DNA of 40,651 nt, taken from positions 1 through 40,651 of the forward strand of contig JAPPDJ010000004.1 of assembly GCA_028824555.1 (NCBI GenBank). Direction: 5' to 3'. Source of the DNA: Gammaproteobacteria bacterium. Lineage in GTDB: Bacteria > Pseudomonadota > Gammaproteobacteria > Pseudomonadales > Azotimanducaceae. The notes beneath the pieces are model-generated. The model was not told the DNA's origin and made no database searches. It saw nothing but the letters and a program-made list of their open reading frames with translations. Below, piece after piece: positions 8,324-15,674 of the stretch. Within the stretch, counting starts at the first letter, position 1. The number at the start of each line of letters is the position of its first letter. A program made the position numbers and the translations under genes.

Positions 8324-10099
8324 ATGTTTCGCTCCCTCGCACGCCTCAAGCCCTATGCCGGCCGCTACCGGGGTCGGATTACTTTCGGCATCGCGCTGTT
8401 TCTGGTCGCGCGGTTGTTCGAAGGCTCGATACCCTACTTCCTGAAGGTCGGCATCGATTCCATAACGAGCGGCGAGGGGCAGATTCTGCTGCCCGTGGCG
8501 GCCATCGTCGTCGCCGTGTCGCTGCGCTTCGTCACCGTGAGCTGGGCACGCATCGCCGTGCGTCGCTCGGCATACCTGCTCGCCTGCGACTTGAGGCGCG
8601 ACCTCTACGAGCACCTTCAGGTCATGGGACCGAGGTTCTTCGGCCAATACTCCATCGGCGACATGATGACTCGCGCCATCGCCGACATCTCCCTGATACA
8701 ACGGCTCATCTCGCACGGCACGACGCTGCTAGTGATCATGGTGTTCGCGACCGTGGTGGGCTTCGGCTACATGCTCTATCTCTCGCCGATGCTGACGCTC
8801 CTGATCCTGCCGCCGCTGCCGTTCGTGTTCGTGTACACCCTTCGTGCCTCCCGGCAGATGGGGCTCGCTTCCCGGCAGGTGCAAGACCGCCTCTCGGACC
8901 TCGGTGCCCATGTGCAGGAGAACCTCTCCGGAATACGCACCATTCAGGCCATGGTGCAGGAGGACATCGAGATCAAGCGCTTCGAGCGCACCAACCAAGG
9001 CTATGCAGACGCCTTCTATCGCCACGCGCGCATCACTTCGCTCATGAGCGCGGTGATGCCGTCCATGGCGGCGCTTTGCTCCGTCACCATCCTCGGCGTC
9101 GGCGGCATCATGGTGCTGGACGGCGACATAAGCATCGGCGACTTTACCGCCTTCTTCCTTTACGTGAACATGGTCGTGCAACCGTTTCGCGTCGCCGGGA
9201 TGGTCGTGAACATGTTTCAGCGCGCGGCGGTGGCGTCGGATCGCCTGTTCGAGGTATTCGGCCGCCCGCCCGAGATTCCCGACGCGCCGCAGGAAGGCAT
9301 CCCGGCGCACATTCGCGGCGACCTCGAGATTCGCGGTCTTTCCTTCACGTACGACAAGGCCACGACGCCGGCCTTGGCCGACATTTCCCTCGCCATCGCT
9401 CGTGGCGAGTCGATCTCGGTGATGGGACGCGTGGGTTCCGGCAAATCGACGCTGCTCAAGCAGCTCGTGCGCATTCACGACCCCGAACCCGGAACCGTGC
9501 TCATCGACGGCCACGACGTGCGCGACTATCCGCTGGCGCAGCTTCGCGCCCAGGTGGCACTGGTTCCCCAAGACCCGTTCCTGTTCGGCGAGCCCCTGCG
9601 CGACAACCTCACCTACGACGATCCCACGCGAAGGCTAGACCGCATTTGGATGGCCGCCGAGTCGGCAGACCTCAAGGAAACCATCGAATCCATGCCGGAA
9701 CAGATGGAGACCGTGGTCGGCGAGCGCGGCATCACCCTGTCCGGTGGCCAAAAGCAGCGAGCGACTCTGGCGCGAGGCCTAATCCGCCACTCGCCTGTTC
9801 TGATCCTGGACGACTGCTTCTCGTCGGTAGACACTGAAACCGAGGAACACATCCTCGCCGAGCTCAAGCGCCTGCGCAGCGGCCAGACCACCATCATCGT
9901 CTCGCACCGCGTCTCTACCGCCCGCCACTCCGACCGCATCGTCGTGCTCGACGAAGGCCGCATCCTCGAAGTGGGCACCCACAAGGAACTACTCGAAGCC
10001 GGCGGCTTCTACGCCGAACTCGAGCGCATCCAGCGCGAAGGCGCCGACGAGGCCGACTTCCAGGCCGCGGCAGCGACTGCCGCCGGGGCGGGGGGCTAA
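8324..10099 (+). CDS. mdlA: ABC exporter half-transporter, MdlA-like
   Basis: This is a 591-residue half-transporter with a six-helix type IV exporter membrane domain (about 1-310) and a C-terminal nucleotide-binding domain. Walker A is GRVGSGKST (369-377), the signature is LSGGQKQRATLARGL (from 472), Walker B is LILDDCFSSVD and the H-loop is VSHR. The residue after the Walker B aspartate is Asp497 instead of the catalytic Glu, so this ATP site is probably degenerate. This is usual for the MdlA-type partner of a heterodimeric exporter. The gene is followed after 3 bases by the partner gene. The family exports hydrophobic compounds or lipids; the substrate here is unknown. Confidence 0.9.
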   Translation: MFRSLARLKPYAGRYRGRITFGIALFLVARLFEGSIPYFLKVGIDSITSGEGQILLPVAAIVVAVSLRFVTVSWARIAVRRSAYLLACDLRRDLYEHLQVMGPRFFGQYSIGDMMTRAIADISLIQRLISHGTTLLVIMVFATVVGFGYMLYLSPMLTLLILPPLPFVFVYTLRASRQMGLASRQVQDRLSDLGAHVQENLSGIRTIQAMVQEDIEIKRFERTNQGYADAFYRHARITSLMSAVMPSMAALCSVTILGVGGIMVLDGDISIGDFTAFFLYVNMVVQPFRVAGMVVNMFQRAAVASDRLFEVFGRPPEIPDAPQEGIPAHIRGDLEIRGLSFTYDKATTPALADISLAIARGESISVMGRVGSGKSTLLKQLVRIHDPEPGTVLIDGHDVRDYPLAQLRAQVALVPQDPFLFGEPLRDNLTYDDPTRRLDRIWMAAESADLKETIESMPEQMETVVGERGITLSGGQKQRATLARGLIRHSPVLILDDCFSSVDTETEEHILAELKRLRSGQTTIIVSHRVSTARHSDRIVVLDEGRILEVGTHKELLEAGGFYAELERIQREGADEADFQAAAATAAGAGG

Positions 10100-10102
10100 A
10101 CG

Positions 10103-12031
10103 ATGGCGGAGCCCATCATGGATTCGGCTGGCGCCGCCAAGGCGGGAAGGGCCGGACAGACCCAAGCGGACAAGCTGAGGAACTACCGCCGCGATTACTC
10201 CATGTTCGATGCCGACCTCTCCGGCAACGTGCTCAACTTCCGGCTCCTGGCCCGGCTCTTGAAATGGCTCGTGCCATACCGCGTGCAGTTCGTCCAAAGC
10301 GCCGTGCTGGTGCTCATCACCTCGACGCTGGCGGTGCTGCTGCCCATCATCATTTCCATCGTCGTCATCGACCACATCGTCCGTGGCGACGTGCCGGAGA
10401 CGGCGATGGACCTCGGCATGATCGACCTGACGGAATGGTTCATGGCCACCACCGGGCTGCCGCCGCTCGGTGCTGCGTGCGTGCTCTATGCACTCGTGCA
10501 GCTCCTTTGGGCCATCACCGGCCACTACCACCGCATGACCTTGGTGACAGCGGTCATCAATGGCCTCAGGGACCTGCGCCGCGATCTCTTCGCCCATCTC
10601 GAAACCCGGCCCTCCCAGTTCTACGACCGCGTCGCCGTGGGCCGGGTGATGACCCGCGTCACCAACGATGTCGAGGCGCTCTACGAGCTCCTGCGCGGCA
10701 TGGGCAGCCTGATCGGCGAACTGGTGCCGTTCTTCGTGGCGCTCGTGGTGATGCTGGCCATCTCGCCACCCATGACCGGCATCCTGCTGCTCGCCCTGCC
10801 GCTCATGGCCGTGGCCACGCACTACTTCCGTGCCGCCACCCGAGTGCTGTTCCGGCAGACGCGACAGACCGTCTCGGCCATGAACCAGAACCTGCAAGAG
10901 AACCTCTCGGGCCTGCAAGTGGTGCAGATTTCCCAACGCGAGAGCTACAACCACGACCGCTACATGAAGATCAACCGGCGCAATCTCGAACTCGAGACCA
11001 AGTCGATGAAGCTGTCGACGCTGTACACCGCCTTCACCGACTCCATGGCGAGCGTGGCGATGGGGGCGATCCTCTGGTACGGCGGCGGCGAGGTGATCCA
11101 AGGGCACATGCGCCTCGGCGAGATGATTCTCTTCACCCACTTCATCAACATGCTGTTCCATCCGGTGGTGATCCTGGGCGAACAGCTCAACATCCTGTTC
11201 CGCGCCATGGCGAGCGGCGAGCGCATCTTCCAGGCGCTCGACTGGGACGAGAAGATCCACGAGCCGGCACGGCCGGTGACGCTGCCGCCAAGGCTCGAGG
11301 GCGAAGTGGAGTTCCGCCACCTCGACTTCCGCTACGACTTCGACGTGCCGGTGCTGCGCGACGTGTCGTTCACCATCGAACCGGGCGAGAAGCTCGCCAT
11401 CGTCGGCCCCACCGGCTCCGGCAAGAGCACGCTCATCAAGCTGCTCGGGCGCTTCTACGACTTCGACGACAACCAGATCTACCTCGACGGCATCGACCTC
11501 AACCACATCCACACCCGCGACCTGCGCCGCCGCATCGGAGTGGTGCTGCAGGATTTCCACATCTTCTCCGGCACCATCTTCGACAACATTGCGCTCGGCA
11601 ACGAAAACGTCGACCGCGTGCGCGCCGTGGAGGCGGCGCGCACCGTGAACGCCCACGGCTTCATCAGTGCCCTGCCCGACGGCTACGACACGGTACTCTC
11701 CGAGCGCGGCCAGAACCTCTCCCAAGGCCAACGGCAGCTCCTGGCCTTTGCCCGCGTGCTGGCCGCGGACCCGGAAATCCTCATCCTCGACGAGGCCACC
11801 GCCAGCATCGACACGGAAACCGAACTCCTGATCCAGGACGCCCTGCGCAAGCTCACCGCCGGCCGCACCTCCATCCTCATCGCCCACCGCCTGCAAACCA
11901 TCCAGGAAGCCGACCGCGTGCTGGTGCTGCAAGACGGCGCCGTCGCCGAAATCGGCACCCACGACGAACTCTTGGCCCGCGAAGGCCTCTACTACACACT
12001 CCACTCATTGCAGTTTCAGGAGACGACCTAG
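10103..12031 (+). CDS. mdlB: ABC exporter half-transporter, MdlB-like
   Basis: This is a 642-residue half-transporter that pairs with the preceding protein. It has a longer N-terminal cytoplasmic extension (about 1-50), six membrane helices to about residue 370, then the nucleotide-binding domain. Walker A is GPTGSGKST (435-443), the signature is the variant LSQGQRQLLAFARVL (539 on), Walker B is LILDEATASID with catalytic Glu564, and the H-loop is IAHR. Together with Asp497 of the partner, the non-standard signature lies in one degenerate ATP site, leaving one active site. The last 13 codons are duplicated 99 bases downstream (see the repeat entry). ATG at 10103; an alternative ATG lies at 10118. 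Confidence 0.9.
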   Translation: MAEPIMDSAGAAKAGRAGQTQADKLRNYRRDYSMFDADLSGNVLNFRLLARLLKWLVPYRVQFVQSAVLVLITSTLAVLLPIIISIVVIDHIVRGDVPETAMDLGMIDLTEWFMATTGLPPLGAACVLYALVQLLWAITGHYHRMTLVTAVINGLRDLRRDLFAHLETRPSQFYDRVAVGRVMTRVTNDVEALYELLRGMGSLIGELVPFFVALVVMLAISPPMTGILLLALPLMAVATHYFRAATRVLFRQTRQTVSAMNQNLQENLSGLQVVQISQRESYNHDRYMKINRRNLELETKSMKLSTLYTAFTDSMASVAMGAILWYGGGEVIQGHMRLGEMILFTHFINMLFHPVVILGEQLNILFRAMASGERIFQALDWDEKIHEPARPVTLPPRLEGEVEFRHLDFRYDFDVPVLRDVSFTIEPGEKLAIVGPTGSGKSTLIKLLGRFYDFDDNQIYLDGIDLNHIHTRDLRRRIGVVLQDFHIFSGTIFDNIALGNENVDRVRAVEAARTVNAHGFISALPDGYDTVLSERGQNLSQGQRQLLAFARVLAADPEILILDEATASIDTETELLIQDALRKLTAGRTSILIAHRLQTIQEADRVLVLQDGAVAEIGTHDELLAREGLYYTLHSLQFQETT

Positions 12032-12124
12032 ATGCAGGGTTGTCGGCGAGCAGTTGCGCAGCAACTGCAAACGCGCTCGTCAGAGCGCGCCTACACATTC
12101 CACTCATTGCAGTTTCAGGAGACG
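11992..12124. repeat. 34-bp direct duplication of the mdlB 3' end around hairpins
   Basis: A 34-bp segment at 11992-12025, within the last codons of the exporter gene, recurs at 12091-12124 with a single mismatch. The similarity continues to a TAG stop in both copies. Between them are two hairpins: GCAGTTGC-GCA-GCAACTGC (12050-12068) and CGCGCTC-GTCA-GAGCGCG (12072-12089). This looks like a palindromic element whose arrival duplicated the gene end. A short frame through the second copy is not a gene. Confidence 0.85.
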
Positions 12125-12147
12125 GCGTAGGTGGAGAATCGCCCTCT

Positions 12148-12247
12148 GGAGGGAAGGCATCCTGCCTTCCCTAGCGCGCCACCAGGCGCGCTTATCGGCG
12201 GAGAAGAGCGCCTTTCGGCGCTAGGGAAGGCAGGATGCCTTCCCTCC
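12148..12247. repeat. MITE-like element with perfect 27-bp inverted ends, family B
   Basis: The arms at 12148-12174 (beginning GGAGGGAAGGCATCCTGCCT) and 12221-12247 are exact reverse complements. The arms differ from the 8204-8309 copy at only a few positions, and where they differ both arms have changed together. That keeps pairing perfect and suggests selection or paired copying. The 46-bp centre carries GGCGCGC and GCGCC-TTTC-GGCGC motifs. It lies just upstream of lipA. Confidence 0.88.
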
Positions 12248-12324
12248 AAGGGCCCGCTCTCCTTCAGCCTCTGGGGAAGGGCACTTCGCCGCCGCCAAGG
12301 CCATCGATGCTCAGGTGGCACTAA

Positions 12325-13293
12325 GTGAGCGCCGCAAGCCCAGCAAGTGGGGCGAAGTACCAAACTCCCCAAGGCACCACCGCCATCAAGGACGGCATCA
12401 AGCTTGTTGAGCTCGACACGCCCAAGCCAAGGCTCCGCAAACCCGACTGGCTTCGAGTCCGCATCGGCGGCGACGCCGGCTACAAGCGCGTCCAGCGCGT
12501 GGTGCGCGAACACGCCCTCGCCACCGTCTGCGAAGAGTCCCACTGCCCCAACATCGGCGAATGCTGGAGCCACGGCACCGCCACGCTCATGCTGATGGGC
12601 GCCGTGTGCACCCGCGCCTGCCGCTTCTGCGCCGTGGACACCGGCAACCCCCGCGGCTGGCTCGACCCCGACGAACCCGCCCACGCGGCAGAGTCGGTCG
12701 CCCTGATGAATCTCGGCTACGTCGTCCTCACGTCCGTGGACCGAGACGACCTCCCCGACGGCGGCGCCGAACACTACGCCCGCTGCATCCACGCCATCCG
12801 CGAGCGTTGCCCGGAAACCACGATCGAAGCCCTCACGCCGGACTTCGCCGGCAACGAAGAAGCCGTCGCAACCCTCGTCGATTCCGGCGTCGACGTCTTC
12901 GCCCAGAACCTCGAAACCGTCCGCCGCTTGACGCACAAAGTGCGCGACCCCCGCGCCGGCTACGAGCAAACCCTGAACGTCCTCGACTTCGCCAAGCGCC
13001 ACTCGGGCATCGTCACCAAGACCGGCTTCATGCTCGGCCTAGGCGAAACCGACGACGAAATCCGCGAGTGCCTAACCGACATCCGCGCCCGCAACGTGGA
13101 CCTCCTAACCCTGGGGCAATACCTCCAACCCACCCCCAACCACCTGCCGGTGGAACGCTGGGTCCACCCCGACCAGTTCGCCCTGTACCGCGAATGGGCC
13201 TTGGCAGAGGGTTTCCGCGAGGTGGCCTCCGGCCCACTGGTGCGTTCGAGCTATCGAGCCGACCAACTTGCCCGCAACCTCGTAGTGCAGTGA
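12325..13293 (+). CDS. lipA: Lipoyl synthase
   Basis: This is a cytoplasmic radical-SAM enzyme that inserts two sulfurs into protein-bound octanoyl groups to make lipoyl cofactors. It has 322 residues, the usual length. The auxiliary cluster cysteines CX4CX5C are C69, C74 and C80 ([12 protein letters not shown]). The radical-SAM cluster cysteines CX3CX2C are C95, C99 and C102 (CTRACRFC). The C-terminal VRSSYRAD motif supplies the serine ligand of the auxiliary cluster. It starts with GTG at 12325, preceded by CAGGTGGCACTAA. The octanoyltransferase gene lipB is not in the window. A MITE-like element occupies the upstream region, where a promoter would be expected. Confidence 0.96.
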   Translation: MSAASPASGAKYQTPQGTTAIKDGIKLVELDTPKPRLRKPDWLRVRIGGDAGYKRVQRVVREHALATVCEESHCPNIGECWSHGTATLMLMGAVCTRACRFCAVDTGNPRGWLDPDEPAHAAESVALMNLGYVVLTSVDRDDLPDGGAEHYARCIHAIRERCPETTIEALTPDFAGNEEAVATLVDSGVDVFAQNLETVRRLTHKVRDPRAGYEQTLNVLDFAKRHSGIVTKTGFMLGLGETDDEIRECLTDIRARNVDLLTLGQYLQPTPNHLPVERWVHPDQFALYREWALAEGFREVASGPLVRSSYRADQLARNLVVQ

Positions 13294-13406
13294 TCGGCGG
13301 AGGTACGCAGTCGGCAGGCGCCAGACTGCTCGCACTTGGGTCCCTGCCGGCGCAGCCCCACGGGCTCCACGCGGGCTGACGAACCAACGCCTGGCCCCGC
13401 CACACC

Positions 13407-14837
13407 ATGGATCGCCTCATCGACGACGCAATGCGTCCCCTCGCCGACGCCGCGTCCGCGTTCGTCTTCTACAGCGTGCCGCTGTTCGGCGCCGACGTAC
13501 CCCTGATCGTCCTCTGGCTCGTTGCCGGCGGCGTGTTCTTCACCGGCTATCTGCGATTCGTCAATGTGCGCGGCTTCGTGCATGCGATCCGGGTGGCTGC
13601 GGGGCGCTACCGAACCGCCGACGACGCCGGTGACGTATCACAGTTTCAAGCACTTACCACTGCCGTATCCGGCACCGTGGGCATCGGCAACATCGCCGGA
13701 GTGGCCGTCGCCATATCCATAGGCGGCCCGGGCGCCACCTTCTGGCTGATCGTCTCGGGCCTCCTTGGCATGTCCACCAAGTTTGCCGAATGCACCCTGG
13801 GAGTGCTCTATCGGCGCACGAACGCGGATGGTTCGGTGTCGGGCGGGCCCATGCACTACCTGGAGCGCGGGCTGGCGGACCGCGGCTTGCGTCGACTCGG
13901 CAGGGTGCTCGGCGCCTTCTACGCTGCGAGCATGGTGATCGGTTGCCTCGGCATCGGCAGCATGTTCCAGTCCAATCAGGCGACGGCCATCGTCGTGGAT
14001 GTGACCGGCAGCGACCTGCTGGCAGAGAATGCATGGCTCGTGGGCACGGCGTTGGCGTTCTTCGTGGGCCTCGTCATCGTTGGCGGCATCCGCTCCATCG
14101 CCAACACCACGGCGCGCCTCGTGCCGGCAATGGCGCTTCTCTACGTCGTCTCGGCCCTCGTCATCATCGGCCTGAACGCGGAGCGCGTGCCGGGCGCCTT
14201 CGTCGCGATCTGGAACGGCGCCTTTGCGCCGCAAGGGGTTGCCGGCGGCCTTCTCGGCGTGATGGTCATCGGCTTTCGCCGCGCCGTGTTCTCGAACGAA
14301 GCCGGCCTCGGCAGTGCCGCCATCGCCCATGCCGCGGCGCGCACGGCGAAGCCCGTGAGCGAAGGATTCGTCGGCCTGCTTGAACCCTTCATCGACACCG
14401 TGGTGATCTGCACCATGACCGCCCTCGTCATCATCACCACCATCTACGACCCAGCGCTCGCGAGCCAAGACGTCAGCGGCGTGGAACTGACGGCGCGCGC
14501 CTTCGCCTCAACGCTTCCCTTCTCCTCGGTCCCACTCGCCATCGCCGCAGTGCTGTTCGCGTTCTCGACGATGATCGCCTGGGCCTACTACGGATTGAAG
14601 GCATTCACCTACCTCGCCGGCGAAGGACGCGCCCGAGACCTCGGCTTCAAGACGTTCTACTGCCTGTCCGTCGTGGTCGGCTCCAGCATCACCCTCGGTG
14701 CCCTGGTCGACCTCTCCGATGCCCTGATCTTCATCGTCGCCATCCCCAACCTCATGGGCCTCTACCTCATGGCACCGGTGGTGAAGCGGGAACTGGAACG
14801 CTATCGGCCAGAGCTGACGCAATCAAAGGGACCGTGA
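13407..14837 (+). CDS. Sodium:alanine/glycine symporter, AGCS family
   Basis: This 476-residue inner-membrane protein belongs to the alanine-or-glycine:cation symporter family, which imports small neutral amino acids with Na+ or H+. The family signature GDVSQFQALTTAVSGTVGIGN (starting near residue 76), with GGPGATFWLIVSGLLGMSTKFAE, is clear. A later conserved block reads RRAVFSNEAGLGSAAIAHAAA, where the family typically has RGxFSNEAGxGSA. About eleven hydrophobic helices are visible. The ATG at 13407 fits the family N-terminus (an amphipathic helix, then a helix near 29-50). It stands 113 bases after lipA with no obvious terminator between. The exact substrate cannot be told from sequence. 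Confidence 0.93.
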   Translation: MDRLIDDAMRPLADAASAFVFYSVPLFGADVPLIVLWLVAGGVFFTGYLRFVNVRGFVHAIRVAAGRYRTADDAGDVSQFQALTTAVSGTVGIGNIAGVAVAISIGGPGATFWLIVSGLLGMSTKFAECTLGVLYRRTNADGSVSGGPMHYLERGLADRGLRRLGRVLGAFYAASMVIGCLGIGSMFQSNQATAIVVDVTGSDLLAENAWLVGTALAFFVGLVIVGGIRSIANTTARLVPAMALLYVVSALVIIGLNAERVPGAFVAIWNGAFAPQGVAGGLLGVMVIGFRRAVFSNEAGLGSAAIAHAAARTAKPVSEGFVGLLEPFIDTVVICTMTALVIITTIYDPALASQDVSGVELTARAFASTLPFSSVPLAIAAVLFAFSTMIAWAYYGLKAFTYLAGEGRARDLGFKTFYCLSVVVGSSITLGALVDLSDALIFIVAIPNLMGLYLMAPVVKRELERYRPELTQSKGP

Positions 14838-14858
14838 CGCGCGAGGGCTCTTGACCGA

Positions 14859-15237
14859 CTAGCTACCCAACATGGAGTTCAGCCGCTTCTCCCATTCCTC
14901 CTCGTCCACCACCTCAAACCGCACGGCCTTGTCCTTCATGGCGGGGACGAAATCCGCCCAAGCGGTCTTGCGCGCTTGTTCCGAGCAGAGGTCGAAGACA
15001 GAGCGCTTTTAGGCGGTGTCTTCGGTTCGCTTCAGGTGGACACCCTTCGTCTCCATGACGAACACCCGATGGAACGCGTCTTGCGAGTTTGGCTCGTCGG
15101 CGCTCAGCGTGAAGACGAAGTCGGCGCAGATGCGGCCTCGTTTCCAGCCCTGCACAAAATAGTCCTTGCGCGGGCGGTTTGCAGTACCAGAAGAAGAGGC
15201 GTGCTGCACCTAATGTCAGAAGAGCCGAGAGTCCCAC
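14859..15237 (-). pseudogene. Remnant of type III restriction enzyme Res subunit (C-terminus)
   Basis: Read on the minus strand, this gives pieces typical of the C-terminal end of type III Res / DEAD-box restriction helicases: FFWYCKPP in one frame, then RKDYFVQGWKRGRICADFVF and FHRVFVMETKGVHLK in another. After an in-frame TAA it continues as KRSVFDLCSEQARKTAWADF to a stop at 14859. The 'Y.V.GWK...DF.F' and 'ETKG.HL' motifs are those of the family's nuclease-like tail. At least one frameshift and one stop codon interrupt it, and the upstream helicase is absent. It is a decayed fragment marking an island edge next to the RES toxin gene. Confidence 0.6.
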
Positions 15238-15674
15238 TGGACTTGCTGTTCGGGGCCGACGGAAAGGCCCGGTGAGTCGGGATGATTGGGATTGATGAGC
15301 ACATTGCGGTCTATAGGCGCGATGACGCTCGGAACGATCAGCAGCGCGGTATGCCCTTCCTCAAGCCAGAGGCTCCCGAACGCCCGCGCGGTGTGGGATC
15401 CGGGTTCGTCCCAGCCAAGGAGGACATCCGCATCCACGATTTCATAGGACGTGCTTGGGGGAATGTTGATCTCAACGAAGCGCTGATGGGAAGGCCGGAT
15501 GGCGCCGGTGTAAGCACGCGCCTCCAGAAGCGCAGTAGAGTAATAGGCCGACGCGTAGATGACTTCCTGGCCGACTGTGTGCCACCTCCCTTCTACCAGC
15601 GTCGACCCGACCGCTGAGAACACAGGGAAGTTCCCGCTCGAATGCCCGATGCGGTAGGCGCGCTGCGGCGGCAT
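15216..15674 (-). CDS. RES-domain toxin (NAD-degrading type)
   Basis: This 152-residue protein has the RES domain, known in other systems to deplete NAD+ by phosphorolysis and so halt growth. Visible family features are RAYRIG near the start, then GSTLVEGRWHT, VIYASAYYSTALLEARAYTG (carrying the Arg and Glu of the name) and the C-terminal VQWDSRLF ending. The length is normal. Its ATG directly follows the TAA that would end the upstream antitoxin-like frame (TAAATG on the minus strand), the normal order of antitoxin then toxin in RES/Xre operons. If the frameshift upstream is real, the actual stop of the upstream frame lies 82 bases inside this gene. Confidence 0.85.
   Translation of the reverse strand: MPPQRAYRIGHSSGNFPVFSAVGSTLVEGRWHTVGQEVIYASAYYSTALLEARAYTGAIRPSHQRFVEINIPPSTSYEIVDADVLLGWDEPGSHTARAFGSLWLEEGHTALLIVPSVIAPIDRNVLINPNHPDSPGLSVGPEQQVQWDSRLF

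Noticed and set aside
9989-12004. 671-codon open frame antisense to the MdlB-like gene
   Set aside because: Its product is His/Glu/Val-rich shadow sequence with no motif. It mirrors the high-GC codon bias of a clearly real exporter gene.
10264-12174. Long plus-strand open frame in another phase of the MdlB-like gene
   Set aside because: Arg/His/Pro-rich out-of-phase translation typical of GC-rich DNA. Its tail runs through the duplicated gene end and hairpins.
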